Source: Caldithrix sp. (GTDB lineage: Bacteria; KSB1; UBA2214; DYKH01). From it: DNA of 64,000 nucleotides. Shown here in pieces: positions 35,287-44,739 of this stretch. Every line of letters starts with the position of its first letter. The stretch's first letter is position 1. A model generated the notes under the pieces. It was not told where the DNA came from, ran no database searches, and saw nothing but the letters and a program-made list of their open reading frames with translations. Both the position numbers and the translations under genes were made by a program. The DNA lies in contig DYKH01000010.1 of NCBI GenBank assembly GCA_020722685.1, forward strand, positions 6,321 through 70,320, written 5' to 3'.

Positions 35287-36690
35287 TCATCGGAGAAGGG
35301 TGATGTTCAAAGCCGTGTCAAATCCGTCCGCCGACAGCCTACACAGGTAAACCCCGGATGGTACCGCCAGTCCCTCCGCGTTCCTTCCGTTCCAAGAGAC
35401 GCTGTGCCATCCTGGCGCTTGGCGAGCATCGAGCAAGGTCGTCACCTTCTCCCCTGTCAGATTGTAAATCTCCAGAACGATGGATTGGCTGGTCGGGAGG
35501 TAAAATGAAATGGCAGTCGTGGCATTAAATGGATTTGGGTAGTTCTGATTGAGCCTTAATCCTCCCGGCAGGTGACTGCCGACCTGTACACTCACGGGCT
35601 CGCTCAAGGTGCTGCTGCCGTCCAGAGCGATGCGCTGGACTTTGTAAAAATAAATTCGCGCGGCAAGCGGCTGCCTGTCTTTGTAGAGATATTCGTTGGC
35701 TTTGTTGAGATTATCCTCACGGGTGATGAGCCGATCATTGATCTGGCTGAAGGGGCCGCTTGCACGCCGGCTGCGCAACACATTGTAGCCTAAAAGATTG
35801 CTCTCTCCTCTTCCGCTCCAATGGATCGCCACAGTCTGGCCGTCGAAGGAGGCCCTTACTTGGCCCATTTCCACCGGCGTGGCGCTTTCCCAGCCGGCGA
35901 TTTTGGCGAGCATCCACCAGAATGCTTTGCCCTTGAGCTCACAGCTTTCAAAGGTTGTGTGGTAAGCCTCATCTCCGTTGTAATGAGGGTGCTGTAATGG
36001 GATCGCCTCGCCGGCACATGCGCACCAGCTTGGGCTGATGTAAGTGTGCATTTCATCGTTGTACCAAACATCCATATCAGCAAAGTCGAAAAGAACCTTG
36101 TTGTGCTCGCGGCAGTATTTTCTCAAGGCTTCATTAAATCGATGCCGGCCGCAGCCGGCGCAGTCATTTTCCTGAGCGTGGCCGGTGGTGTAAACAAAGG
36201 TCACTTTTGGATTGGCCGCCTCCAACGCTTCGATGGCGGAAATGTACTGATTGACGTCGTAGTCGCTTGCCTGCCCGCACCAGAAATACATGGCCACGTT
36301 TATGAGCGGATTGGCATCCAGATAGCCTTGCACGCCGGTAAAAAACAGCTCCGGCTCGTACCAACTTTGATGAAGAATACAGAGCGAATTTGCCTCCACC
36401 GGAAGGCTCCAGTCATAGGCCATGCCATATCTAGGATCGTAGGTTTCCAGCCGCGACATGCCCTCGATCGGCTGCATGCCGTGCGAAGTGGAGGCATGAA
36501 AAAGCCTGAGATTTTGCTTCACCCTTTCAATCCACAGGGCGGGGATTTGTGCCAAATCCGTGCAATGGTGATCAACGATGATGGGGGCAGATCGAGACGC
36601 TTGCAGAAACTCGGGAGTGAGGATCAAGAAAAGTGTCAGAAGGGCATACTGGAAACGAGGCGAATGGAAAAACCAAAGTGTGGATCGCAT
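35287..36690 (-). CDS. Exported SGNH-like protein with C-terminal sorting module
   Basis: A 467-residue secreted protein. After a signal peptide (YALLTLFLILTPEFLQAS) comes a ~270-residue domain: LRLFHASTSHGMQ, VAMYFWCGQASDYD, PKVTFVYTTGHAQENDC, VLFDFADMDVWYND, HYNGDEAYHTTF. It looks like a divergent SGNH/GDSL hydrolase, but the catalytic Gly-Asp-Ser-Leu block is not evident, so hydrolase activity is unproven. The cysteines in CAGCGRH and CACAGE may form disulfides or bind metal. An FN3-like segment (about 275-375) and a FlgD/Ig-like module (LNQNYPNPFNATTAI, VPSGVYLCRLS) follow. GAAGGAGG precedes the ATG. It lies 152 bp after the beta-helix gene, which has the same type of C-terminus. Confidence 0.68.
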   Translation of the reverse strand: MRSTLWFFHSPRFQYALLTLFLILTPEFLQASRSAPIIVDHHCTDLAQIPALWIERVKQNLRLFHASTSHGMQPIEGMSRLETYDPRYGMAYDWSLPVEANSLCILHQSWYEPELFFTGVQGYLDANPLINVAMYFWCGQASDYDVNQYISAIEALEAANPKVTFVYTTGHAQENDCAGCGRHRFNEALRKYCREHNKVLFDFADMDVWYNDEMHTYISPSWCACAGEAIPLQHPHYNGDEAYHTTFESCELKGKAFWWMLAKIAGWESATPVEMGQVRASFDGQTVAIHWSGRGESNLLGYNVLRSRRASGPFSQINDRLITREDNLNKANEYLYKDRQPLAARIYFYKVQRIALDGSSTLSEPVSVQVGSHLPGGLRLNQNYPNPFNATTAISFYLPTSQSIVLEIYNLTGEKVTTLLDARQAPGWHSVSWNGRNAEGLAVPSGVYLCRLSADGFDTALNITLLR

Positions 36691-36756
36691 AACGGACCTC
36701 CTTCTGTTGTATATGGCTTAGGCAGGTAGAAAATAGATTTTCGGGCGAGTTTTCCT

Positions 36757-36787
36757 CTTGGCCGCAGGGCGCAGCCGACCGGCCAAG
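36757..36787. other. Stem-loop between the beta-helix and SGNH-like genes
   Basis: CTTGGCCG and CGGCCAAG form an 8-bp perfect stem around a 15-base GC-rich loop. It has no T-run on the minus strand. It could mark the 3' end of the beta-helix transcript. Confidence 0.35.
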
Positions 36788-36842
36788 TAATGTGCGCCGG
36801 TCACAGCCCTACAAACATCGTCGACACTGAATTATCCGACGG

Positions 36843-38375
36843 TCATTGAAGCAGCAGCATTTTCCGGCTTGAGGAAATGCCGTCGTGTTGCAGCCGGTAA
36901 AAATAGACTCCGCTGCTGACGCGTTTGCCGTTGTCATCCGTGCCGTCCCAATTCACCGTCGCCTCACCGCTTTCCTGCCTGCCGTCTACGAGGCTGGTGA
37001 CGTGCTGGCCAAGATGGTCAAAAATATCCAGACGGACATAACTTGTCTCAGCCAGGTTGTAACGAATCACTGTGGTCGAATTGAAGGGATTGGGATAATT
37101 CTGCCACAGGCCAAAAGCTTCAACCTTATTTCCCCGCCCGCCTGTGCTGCTCGTGCCGTCAAATTCGATCGCGCCCAAATCAGGCGCAGCGCCCAAGTAC
37201 GGAATACCGACTTGGACGCCGGCATCGATAGCCGGAGAGCTGGGCGCTAAACGAAAGTCATTGTTTGTAGCATCCAAAAACTGCGGGTCCGCGACGTGAG
37301 ACTTGGCGTCGGAAACGCCCTGTAAATTTAGCGGTGATGGCCAGTAGAGGTTGTGCTCGGCGGTGACGTTGGCGGCGTTTTCGACTCCAATGTGAACGCC
37401 CTTGTTTTTGAGTGAAATGATATTATTGCGAATTTCCACGCCGGTGGCGCCGCCGCTGATGGAGATGCCTTCATTGCCGGTCCAATCGATGTTATCGGTG
37501 TTGATGTCATGGATGGTGTTGTTGTAGATTTTGATGCCGCTAACATCATCGCGGATCACGATGCCGTCGCCGGCGTGATGGTAGATGATATTGTTGCGGA
37601 TGACGACGTTTTGTGCTTTTGCTTCGTCATAAGCGGAAACGATAATCCCGGCTCGTTCCTTGGAGCCGAAGATGACATTGCCTTCAACAAGAAAGTCATT
37701 GATCAAGCGGGGCGGCTCTCCCGCTGCCCGCCGCTGATCAAAGATGTGAATCCCGTACCCCGTCATTCCCGAAATGGTGTTGTTACGAATAATGGTATGC
37801 GCTCCCTGCGAGGCGTAGATTCCGTGTCCCTGAGTGCCGACGCTGCTGCCGGAAAGCGTCATCACATTGCCTTGTACCAAGTTGCTGTCGCCGGTTATGC
37901 CGATCGCTTCCCAGGAGAATTCACCGCTAAAGTAATTGTTAATGAATTCGACGTGGTGACTGAGTCCGGCCCAATCCACGTTGTAAAGTGACTTGCCGTT
38001 TTGAAAATGCAGGCCGATCACCCGAACGTAGCTGGCATCGACAATCATGCCCCGGTTACCGTTGGTGAAAACCGGCGTTTCGTATGGAAAGGCAGAAATG
38101 GTCAGATACTTGCCGTCGGCACCTCCCATCTCCGAACGAATCCAGATTTCACCCTCATTATATGTTCCGCCGCGCACTAGTAAGGTATCACCCGGTTTGG
38201 TCTTGGTTATGGCGTAGGAAATTGTTTTCCATGGAGCGCCCATGGAGCCCCTGTTCGAGTCATTCCCAGACGGAGCCACATAGTACTTCTCGGCAAGTCC
38301 TGTGCCCAGCCAGCCGATGAGCAACAATCCGAGCACGGTTCCGCGACAAAAACTGGTGACGAAATATTGGTGCAT
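36843..38375 (-). CDS. Secreted right-handed beta-helix protein with sorting module
   Basis: A 510-residue exported protein. A signal peptide is followed by the DUF1565-type opening KYYVAPSGNDSNRGSMGAPW, then parallel beta-helix rungs (VRVIGLHFQNG, HTIIRNNTISGMTGYGIHIF, NVVIRNNIIYHHAGDGIVIR, GVEIRNNIISLKNKGVHIG). The segment SSPAIDAGVQVG...PDLGAIEFDG is the usual close of such helices. The C-terminal module is LWQNYPNPFNSTTVI ... RVSSGVYFYRLQ. Right-handed beta-helices are typical of polysaccharide lyases, hydrolases and epimerases acting on uronate or pectin-like chains; no specific active site is visible. GAGGAGG precedes the ATG. Confidence 0.83.
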   Translation of the reverse strand: MHQYFVTSFCRGTVLGLLLIGWLGTGLAEKYYVAPSGNDSNRGSMGAPWKTISYAITKTKPGDTLLVRGGTYNEGEIWIRSEMGGADGKYLTISAFPYETPVFTNGNRGMIVDASYVRVIGLHFQNGKSLYNVDWAGLSHHVEFINNYFSGEFSWEAIGITGDSNLVQGNVMTLSGSSVGTQGHGIYASQGAHTIIRNNTISGMTGYGIHIFDQRRAAGEPPRLINDFLVEGNVIFGSKERAGIIVSAYDEAKAQNVVIRNNIIYHHAGDGIVIRDDVSGIKIYNNTIHDINTDNIDWTGNEGISISGGATGVEIRNNIISLKNKGVHIGVENAANVTAEHNLYWPSPLNLQGVSDAKSHVADPQFLDATNNDFRLAPSSPAIDAGVQVGIPYLGAAPDLGAIEFDGTSSTGGRGNKVEAFGLWQNYPNPFNSTTVIRYNLAETSYVRLDIFDHLGQHVTSLVDGRQESGEATVNWDGTDDNGKRVSSGVYFYRLQHDGISSSRKMLLLQ

Positions 38376-38501
38376 ACCAACCTCCTCAATCTACCACCAA
38401 TGAACCTAGACACACGATTTCACAGATGAAATTGCACGTCTAAAATTGTAAGAAAAGCCCGAATTCAGCTACTCGTCGAGCTTGTCCGCCCTCTATGGCA
38501 A

Positions 38502-39755
38502 TCACAATGCCAGGGAATAACTTCGGATGTTCTCTGTGCCGCGCTCTTGCCGCCTCTCCTGCGCGACCGAATCATAAAGGTGCTCCATTTTCTGAAATAC
38601 GACTTTCCAGTCGTACTTGGCTTGTACCGTCCTTCGGCCGTTGGCGCCGATTTCCCGCGCTAATTCGGGCGAGTTCCAGAGCTTCACCGCCTGAGCCGCA
38701 AAATCATCGGGATCGTTTGCAATCAGGACGTCTACGCCGTGTCTTATCTCCAGCCCCTCGGCGCCTACCGGGGTAGTAATGACCGGCATGCCCATGGCCA
38801 TGGCGTTGAGCACTTTGATCTTGGTGCCGCTGCCGCTCAAAAGAGGGGCGATAAAAATACTTGGCAAGGACATGAAGGGCCGGACATCTTCCAAATATCC
38901 CAAAAGAGTGATGCCGGAATCCCGATCGGCTGACCTGCGCAGAACTTCCGGCGGATCAGCTCCGACAAAAACTGCGCGAACGTCCGAGAGGCTCGATTTC
39001 ACCAACGGCCAAACGTCGCGCACGAAATACTCTACCGCGTCCTGATTGTAGGCGTTGGTCATTGCCCCCACCCAAACCAGCGTTTTGAATTGATGTGCCA
39101 CAGGCGTCGGCGAAAAATAATTCGTATCCACGCCATTGGGAACCACGACGATTTGGCTATTCCCGGACAACTTTTCCAAAATCTGACGATCATATTCGGA
39201 TACGGCAATACAGTGAGCGAAGGACGCAAAAATCTTTCGCTCAAATCTCCTCATCAGTCGATACTGCAAACCAAGAAATAGCTTCAGCCAAATCCTATTT
39301 TCGACTTTCATCCATCTTTGCAGACGCAGGAATTCAACGTTGTGATTTGTAAGAATCGCTGGTTTAACCCTCAATTGCTTCTCGTACACGGCCAAATGCA
39401 GCATGTCGATGTGGATCAGATCGATCTTTTCCCTGTCCAAAATCTGCGTAATCCGGTCTGCTACCCGCTCATCAAAATAGCGATAGGCAGTAAACGGCAC
39501 GCCGAGCACCACACTCTTTAGTAAGATTTTTGCCAAAAGGAGCCGGTTTCTGGAAAATGGAGCCTGAAAGATATTGACGGTGATGCAAAGCTTATCGAGT
39601 TCCGGGTGGCAAGTCAATTCATTTGCGGACTTGGCAAAACCCACAAAGTGAATTCTATGCTTGCGTGATAAAAATTTGAGAACATTGGCGGTCCGAATAT
39701 GGTGGCCGTGATCCTCCGGGAAAGGGTTCTCCGTCGATAAGAAAAGGATGTTCAT
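38502..39755 (-). CDS. Family 4 glycosyltransferase, Stp1-like
   Basis: A 417-residue cytoplasmic GT-B glycosyltransferase and the last gene of the exopolysaccharide run. The opening MNILFLSTENPFPEDHGHHI and 'NVLKFLSRKHRIHFVGF' match the sugar transferases often found in PEP-CTERM/EpsH-type loci. The C-terminal donor domain has LVWVGAMTNAYNQDAVEYF, GSGTKIKVLNAMAMGMPVI and TTPVGAEGLE. The ATG at 39755 starts 11 bp after the upstream asnB stop; a frame-open start at 39794 would overlap asnB and give an unusual N-terminus. Donor sugar and acceptor are unknown. Confidence 0.86.
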   Translation of the reverse strand: MNILFLSTENPFPEDHGHHIRTANVLKFLSRKHRIHFVGFAKSANELTCHPELDKLCITVNIFQAPFSRNRLLLAKILLKSVVLGVPFTAYRYFDERVADRITQILDREKIDLIHIDMLHLAVYEKQLRVKPAILTNHNVEFLRLQRWMKVENRIWLKLFLGLQYRLMRRFERKIFASFAHCIAVSEYDRQILEKLSGNSQIVVVPNGVDTNYFSPTPVAHQFKTLVWVGAMTNAYNQDAVEYFVRDVWPLVKSSLSDVRAVFVGADPPEVLRRSADRDSGITLLGYLEDVRPFMSLPSIFIAPLLSGSGTKIKVLNAMAMGMPVITTPVGAEGLEIRHGVDVLIANDPDDFAAQAVKLWNSPELAREIGANGRRTVQAKYDWKVVFQKMEHLYDSVAQERRQERGTENIRSYSLAL

Positions 39756-39766
39756 TGCGACCGGCG

Positions 39767-41650
39767 CTACCCTTCCATGAAGTGCTGATACCAAAGGATG
39801 AAAATGACCAGAGCCCAGAGCTGCAGATTATTGTTCTCCTTGCAGCGCAAATGCTCGTTGATCATCTGCTGCACGTACTCCGGTTGAAATAGTCCGGTTT
39901 TGATGATGTTCTTTTCACTCAAAACCCGCTCCAGATAGCTGCGCAGCTCGTTCCTAAACCATAAGACCAGCGGAACTGAGAAACCCTGTTTTCTTCGCGC
40001 CAGTATTTCCTTCGGTAATATCCCAGCAAACGCTTGTTTGAAAAAGCATTTTTTGCACAGTCCTTTCAGCTTGTACTCCGGCGGGACGGTGGCCATGAAT
40101 TCAACCAGCTCGTGGTCTAAGAACGGCACACGAACCTCCAAGGAGTTCGCCATGCTGGTGCGATCGGTCAGAGTCAGAAGGTCATCGGGTAAATACATTT
40201 TCAGATCGGTAAAGAGCGCTCGGTTTAGCAAATGTAGATTCCCGCTTTGAAAATACGAGTTGAATTTGTCTTCGTAGGAGCCATCCACTTGCTGCAAAAA
40301 CTCCGGGGTGTAGAGCCTTTGCTTTTGAGCTTGCAGCAGAAAAGTTATGAAGCCGAGGTATTCATTCTCTTCAGGCCTGGCAGCGTTATGAATGAATTTT
40401 TTGATCCGCTCCGAGAATCGCCCACCTTTTTGCGAATCCGGAAGAACGTCGGCGAGACTGACCGCCATCTTTTCACGGATGAAGCGCGGAAGCAAGTGAT
40501 AGAACTGCGCCCAGCGCAAAGCAGCATAGCGGTTATAGCCGGCGCCGATTTCATCCCCACCGAGACCGGAGAGGGCAACGGTTACGCTCTGCTTGGCCAC
40601 GCGACTGATAACGAAATTCGGAATTGCCGACGAATCGGCAAAGGGTTCGTCAAATTTGCAAACGATCTCCGGAATCACTTCGTCGATATCAGGAGTGACG
40701 ATTTCTTCATGATGGTGGGTGGCAAATTTCCGGGCGATGATGCGGGCGTACTGGGTTTCGTCAAAATCGTAGCCGGCGGTTCCATAGCCGACCGTGAAGG
40801 TTTCCACGGGCAACTCGGAGAACTCGCTCATGGTGGCAACCACAGCGCTCGAATCGATTCCTCCGCTCAGCAGCACACCCAAAGGCACATCGCTGATCAT
40901 GCGAATGCGGACCGATTCACGGAATTTTTCTAAAAATCGCTCCTTTAGCTCGGCCAGCGAATGTCGCCGATCTATTTTGTAGCTCAGCTCCCAATACTTT
41001 TTGCAGACGGTCTTTTCGCCATCCCACACAAGGTAGTGTCCGGGAAGCAGCTTCTTAATGCGTTTGAATATCGAATCGGGCGCCGGAATGTAAAGCAGAC
41101 TTAGAAACGAGTCCACCGCGCTCAGATCCAGCTCCCGCGAAACCCGAGGATGCTGCAGTAGCGCTTTCATTTCAGAGCCGAAAAGCAATGCGTGATCATC
41201 CTCGAAATAATACAGCGGCTTGATTCCAATGCGGTCACGGGCAATCAACAATTGCTTCTGGGACACGTCGTATAGAGCAAAGGCGAACATACCTCGTAGC
41301 TGCGCAATGCACTCTTCCCCAAACTGCTCATACAAGTGCACAATGACTTCCGTGTCGGAGCGAGTATAAAAAGAGTGTCCCGATTTTTGCAGAGTCGAAC
41401 GCAATTGCGGATAATTGTATATCTCCCCGTTCAGGACCACCCATACGGTCTCATCTTCGTTGTGAATGGGTTGATGCCCGGTTTCCAGGTCGATGATGCT
41501 CAACCGGCGTATGCCTAATCCCACCCCTCCATGCAAGAAATAACCCTCATCATCGGGGCCGCGGTGACGCATGGTCTGGCACATGTTCTCCAACTGCTGC
41601 TTCTGGGCCGGACTACCGGTTTTGTTTAAGATGCCACAGATTCCGCACAT
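39767..41650 (-). CDS. asnB: Asparagine synthetase-type amidotransferase (first copy)
   Basis: A 627-residue glutamine-dependent amidotransferase. The N-terminal Ntn domain starts with the nucleophile Cys2 (MCGICGILNKTG) and contains RHRGPDDEGYF and VLNGEIYNYPQLR. The C-terminal ATP-pyrophosphatase domain has the P-loop LLSGGIDSSAVVA and LSGLGGDEIGAGYNR. True asparagine synthesis is possible, but its place among glycosyltransferases and deacetylases fits the amidotransferases that amidate uronic or other acids in surface polysaccharides. The length and context resemble 'amidotransferase 1' of exosortase-type loci. A second, more distant copy lies at 58942-60963. Confidence 0.9.
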   Translation of the reverse strand: MCGICGILNKTGSPAQKQQLENMCQTMRHRGPDDEGYFLHGGVGLGIRRLSIIDLETGHQPIHNEDETVWVVLNGEIYNYPQLRSTLQKSGHSFYTRSDTEVIVHLYEQFGEECIAQLRGMFAFALYDVSQKQLLIARDRIGIKPLYYFEDDHALLFGSEMKALLQHPRVSRELDLSAVDSFLSLLYIPAPDSIFKRIKKLLPGHYLVWDGEKTVCKKYWELSYKIDRRHSLAELKERFLEKFRESVRIRMISDVPLGVLLSGGIDSSAVVATMSEFSELPVETFTVGYGTAGYDFDETQYARIIARKFATHHHEEIVTPDIDEVIPEIVCKFDEPFADSSAIPNFVISRVAKQSVTVALSGLGGDEIGAGYNRYAALRWAQFYHLLPRFIREKMAVSLADVLPDSQKGGRFSERIKKFIHNAARPEENEYLGFITFLLQAQKQRLYTPEFLQQVDGSYEDKFNSYFQSGNLHLLNRALFTDLKMYLPDDLLTLTDRTSMANSLEVRVPFLDHELVEFMATVPPEYKLKGLCKKCFFKQAFAGILPKEILARRKQGFSVPLVLWFRNELRSYLERVLSEKNIIKTGLFQPEYVQQMINEHLRCKENNNLQLWALVIFILWYQHFMEG

Positions 41651-41686
41651 GATACTTTTCTCGCTTCAGTACTTTGCCATTTGGGT

Positions 41687-42508
41687 TCAAACCTCTTCCA
41701 CGCCATAAATCAGATGGTACAGGCGATTAAACGTGGCTTCACTGATGATGAACTCTATCGATTTTCGCAGTCGTTGTCTCTTTCTCATTCTTTCAATGAA
41801 CGTGCTGTCCCCACTGACGGTCTTGGCAAAGTCCTGCAACGAGAAGCGGCTGGTAATGGAAATCCGGTTCAGGAGATAGGGATTCGAATTCACGTCGCAA
41901 TAGCCAACGTCGGAGGTACATCCTCCCAGGTATCCTGCTGCTTTTGCCAAGGTGGGATACCGTCTGTGATAGCTACCATTGGGCAGCGAAATGTAGCGCA
42001 CCGGAGCATCCAGCCGGCTCTCGATGGCTTGCTTGGAGTCAGAAAGCTCTCGCATGGTTTCTTGGTCGCTTAGCTTGGCCATCAAGATGTGATTCATGGC
42101 GTGAGATTGGACGCTCATGCCAGCATCACGGAGGGCCTTCAGGTCATCCCAGCTCATCATGAATTGGCTGCCCACTTTATTGACGATGACAAAAAAGGTC
42201 GCGCAAAGACCGTAGCGTTTCAATATCGGGAAAGCATGGTGAAAATTGCCGGCAAAGCCGTCATCAAAAGTGACTACGATCGAGTTCGGCTTGATTTCGG
42301 TCAATTGGGGCCCGGAGATCGCCGCAACCAGCTCATCAAGGGAAAGGGAGCCAAAGCCGTTCTCCGCCAGAAAGCCCATCTGTTGTTCAAACTGTTCCGT
42401 GGTGAGGACAAAGGAATGCTGAATTTTGCTTTGCAGATTCGCCTTGGTTTCCTCGGGGCAGACTTCGTGATACATTAGAATGGGTACCTTGTCTTGCATC
42501 CTTAACAT
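41687..42508 (-). CDS. Polysaccharide deacetylase (NodB-like)
   Basis: A 273-residue carbohydrate esterase family 4 enzyme that removes N- or O-acetyl groups from a glycan. The NodB signature is present: the metal/catalytic VVTFDDGFAGN, SVQSHAMNH (His ligand pair), and LPNGSYHRRYP. No signal peptide is visible, so it may act in the cytoplasm on lipid-linked intermediates or be exported by another route. The ATG at 42508, 2 bp after the upstream stop with AAGG at ten bases, is preferred; a GTG at 42514 would overlap that stop. The last ~40 residues are basic and helical. Confidence 0.87.
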   Translation of the reverse strand: MLRMQDKVPILMYHEVCPEETKANLQSKIQHSFVLTTEQFEQQMGFLAENGFGSLSLDELVAAISGPQLTEIKPNSIVVTFDDGFAGNFHHAFPILKRYGLCATFFVIVNKVGSQFMMSWDDLKALRDAGMSVQSHAMNHILMAKLSDQETMRELSDSKQAIESRLDAPVRYISLPNGSYHRRYPTLAKAAGYLGGCTSDVGYCDVNSNPYLLNRISITSRFSLQDFAKTVSGDSTFIERMRKRQRLRKSIEFIISEATFNRLYHLIYGVEEV

Positions 42509-42510
42509 AT

Positions 42511-43668
42511 TCACCGTGCCTTCATAGAATTATTCCAAAGTCTTTCATAAATGTCCAGGTATTTGGCTGCCATCACGTCGCTGCTATAGTGTTGCGCAAC
42601 TCGCCGACGCGCGTTTTCGCCGTACTTTTGCGCCAGGCCCCGATCCTCCAGCAGCCGACCGATGGCATCGACCAATCCGCCCACGTCATTCGGCTTGACC
42701 AACAGACCTGCATCGCTGCCAAGAATTTGGCTCACTTCCCCTACTTCCGTCGCTACGATTGGCCGATGTGCCGCCATGGCTTCTAACAGAGCCATTGGAA
42801 CTCCCTCGGTGAAAGAAGACAGAACAAACACGTCCATCAATTTCAAAAGAGCAGGAACGTCAGTGCGTGCTCCGAGAAAACGGAGCCGATCGGCAATCTT
42901 TAGCGTTTCGCCGAGCCGCAGCAACTTCTCCCTCTCGGGGCCATCGCCTACAAGCATCAAGACAACAGTATCCGTCTCTTCGGCTCCAAGTCGGGCGAAA
43001 GCTTGCAACAGAACATCATAGCCCTTTTCCGGCGAAAGCCTGCCGACTGCACCAACGATCCGCGCCCCATTTGCTATGGATAGCTCTTGGCGCAGTTCCG
43101 CATGATTCACGCTGACATCAAAGGTATCGAGATCGATTCCATTTGCAATCACATCAATGTGTCTTTTTGCAGAACGACTCGCCAGGTACTCCTTTTTGAC
43201 CGCTTGGGAAATAGCTACTACATGACTGAATCTTGATAGCACAAGCTTGTCAATGTCTGCGTAGATTTTTGCTTTCCGGTTGGTATCGGTTTCCAACCAA
43301 GGATGGCACGTACTCACCAGCGGCCATCCGCCGCCGTGGCTGGCAAGCCAGGCATATACATCCGCTTTGTATCCATGCGAATGAACAACATCGATTTTTT
43401 CTTGTAAAGCAAAAGCCCGAATGGCCTTGATGGTTCGCCAGTCCCATGGCCTTCTGCTGTTAAAAACCTTAAAGGCCAGCCGAGCATTTTGAGCCGCGCT
43501 TTCAAAATCATAGTGCGGATTGCGCAAATTGTGAATGACGCCAACAATCGGCTGGTGTCCACAGGCCCTAAGACCTTTTGCCAGCTCCAAGACTACACGT
43601 TCGGCTCCGTAAAAACCAATGTTGCTCCTCAGCAATAGGATTTTTCTCGTCTTCCCTTTGGACGACAT
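42511..43668 (-). CDS. Family 4 glycosyltransferase
   Basis: A 385-residue retaining GT-B glycosyltransferase. The N-domain starts KILLLRSNIGFYGAERVVLE. The C-domain has GAVGRLSPEKGYDVLLQAF, LVGDGPEREKL, VFVLSSFTEGVPMALLEAMA (the EX7E region) and VATEVGEVSQIL. It probably adds one sugar to the lipid-linked repeat unit. AGGTGA precedes the ATG. The upstream GT2 gene ends 9 bp before it, and the deacetylase follows with a 2-bp gap, so translation is likely coupled. Confidence 0.9.
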   Translation of the reverse strand: MSSKGKTRKILLLRSNIGFYGAERVVLELAKGLRACGHQPIVGVIHNLRNPHYDFESAAQNARLAFKVFNSRRPWDWRTIKAIRAFALQEKIDVVHSHGYKADVYAWLASHGGGWPLVSTCHPWLETDTNRKAKIYADIDKLVLSRFSHVVAISQAVKKEYLASRSAKRHIDVIANGIDLDTFDVSVNHAELRQELSIANGARIVGAVGRLSPEKGYDVLLQAFARLGAEETDTVVLMLVGDGPEREKLLRLGETLKIADRLRFLGARTDVPALLKLMDVFVLSSFTEGVPMALLEAMAAHRPIVATEVGEVSQILGSDAGLLVKPNDVGGLVDAIGRLLEDRGLAQKYGENARRRVAQHYSSDVMAAKYLDIYERLWNNSMKAR

Positions 43669-43677
43669 GGCTTTGGC

Positions 43678-44739
43678 TCACCTGTTTTCTGCTGAAAATG
43701 GCCCGTTGGTCCCGATTGATGCGCGAACTCCCCAAGTGCGCCTTTCTCGTTCTGAGCAAAATAACCGCCAAAATCGAATCAGTCCCCTGAAAAATCCAAG
43801 ACCGTAACTGACATGCAAAATGGCGAAAATGACGGGCAGTAGGTAACAGTGAGCGTACTGTTTCTTCCAGGCCAGACGAACGCTTGCCAAGATTGCACAG
43901 AACGCATAGACCGAAACAATGACCAGGAACATAATCCTGAACCATCTAAAGAACGGACTCCCGAAGGCAGTTGCTGCGAGAGCAAACACAAAGATACTGG
44001 GAACAAACTGCCGGATTTGCATCATGGACAAATGCTTCTGCAAGACCCGGACTTTCCAAACTCCATACTGAAAGTACTGGCGCCAGAGACTCGCCAGGTC
44101 CTCACGCGGATAGTATTCTGCCCGGATGTCCGGGTGCAAATAGATCTTGCCGCCTGCTTTGCGCAGGCGATAATTGAATTCATCATCCTGGCAGCGAACC
44201 AGGCTTTCGTCAAAATAGCCGATGCGGTCAAAAACAGAGCGGCGATAGGCGCCGAAGGCCAGCGTGTCCACATAGCCGGCGCTGCCGGAAGTGCGAAAAC
44301 GCGCATTGCCGACCCCGAATCTGGACGACATGGCCAAAGAAATACCTCTGCCAACCGTGGTCGTATTGACGCTGCGGATGACTCCGCCCACGCAATCCGC
44401 TCCGGTGGCATCCAGCATTTTTGCGCACTTTTCCAGATAGTCTTTGTCAACCGACGCATGCCCATCGACGCGAATGATGATTTCTCCCTTGGCCTGTCGA
44501 ATGCCCAGATTGAGCGCGATGGGCACGATCTTTCCCGGATTGTCGATCATGCGGACCTGGCGATGCTCCCGCAGAAAAGGCGCCAACAGGTCCCGAGTAT
44601 GGTCGCAGGACATGCCATCGACCACGATGATCTCGTAATTTTCCTCGCCGTAGCTTTGATTCACCAGTGAAGCAAGGCAGCGGACGATGTGCTGCTCTTC
44701 ATTGCGGATGGGCACGATAACGGAACAATACTTTTTCAC
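43678..44739 (-). CDS. Family 2 glycosyltransferase with C-terminal membrane segments
   Basis: A 353-residue inner-membrane-associated GT-A glycosyltransferase. It opens CSVIVPIRNEEQHIVRCLAS, has IIVVDGMSCDHT and the metal-binding region IIRVDGHASVDKDYLEK, and CQDDEFNYRLRKAGGKI further on (the ED and QxxRW-like area). Three hydrophobic segments near residues 245-330 anchor it. The pattern resembles ExoA/succinoglycan-type transferases. The GTG start overlaps the TGA of the upstream ligase gene (GTGA), with AGGGGG just upstream. Confidence 0.88.
   Translation of the reverse strand: MKKYCSVIVPIRNEEQHIVRCLASLVNQSYGEENYEIIVVDGMSCDHTRDLLAPFLREHRQVRMIDNPGKIVPIALNLGIRQAKGEIIIRVDGHASVDKDYLEKCAKMLDATGADCVGGVIRSVNTTTVGRGISLAMSSRFGVGNARFRTSGSAGYVDTLAFGAYRRSVFDRIGYFDESLVRCQDDEFNYRLRKAGGKIYLHPDIRAEYYPREDLASLWRQYFQYGVWKVRVLQKHLSMMQIRQFVPSIFVFALAATAFGSPFFRWFRIMFLVIVSVYAFCAILASVRLAWKKQYAHCYLLPVIFAILHVSYGLGFFRGLIRFWRLFCSERERRTWGVRASIGTNGPFSAENR

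Noticed and set aside
36757..36787. Rho-independent terminator after the beta-helix gene
   Set aside because: The stem is good, but no T-run follows on the minus strand, so it is listed only as a stem-loop.
39767..41650. Housekeeping asparagine synthetase
   Set aside because: Two AsnB paralogues both lie within the polysaccharide locus among modification genes; a glycan amidotransferase role is more likely, though not proven.
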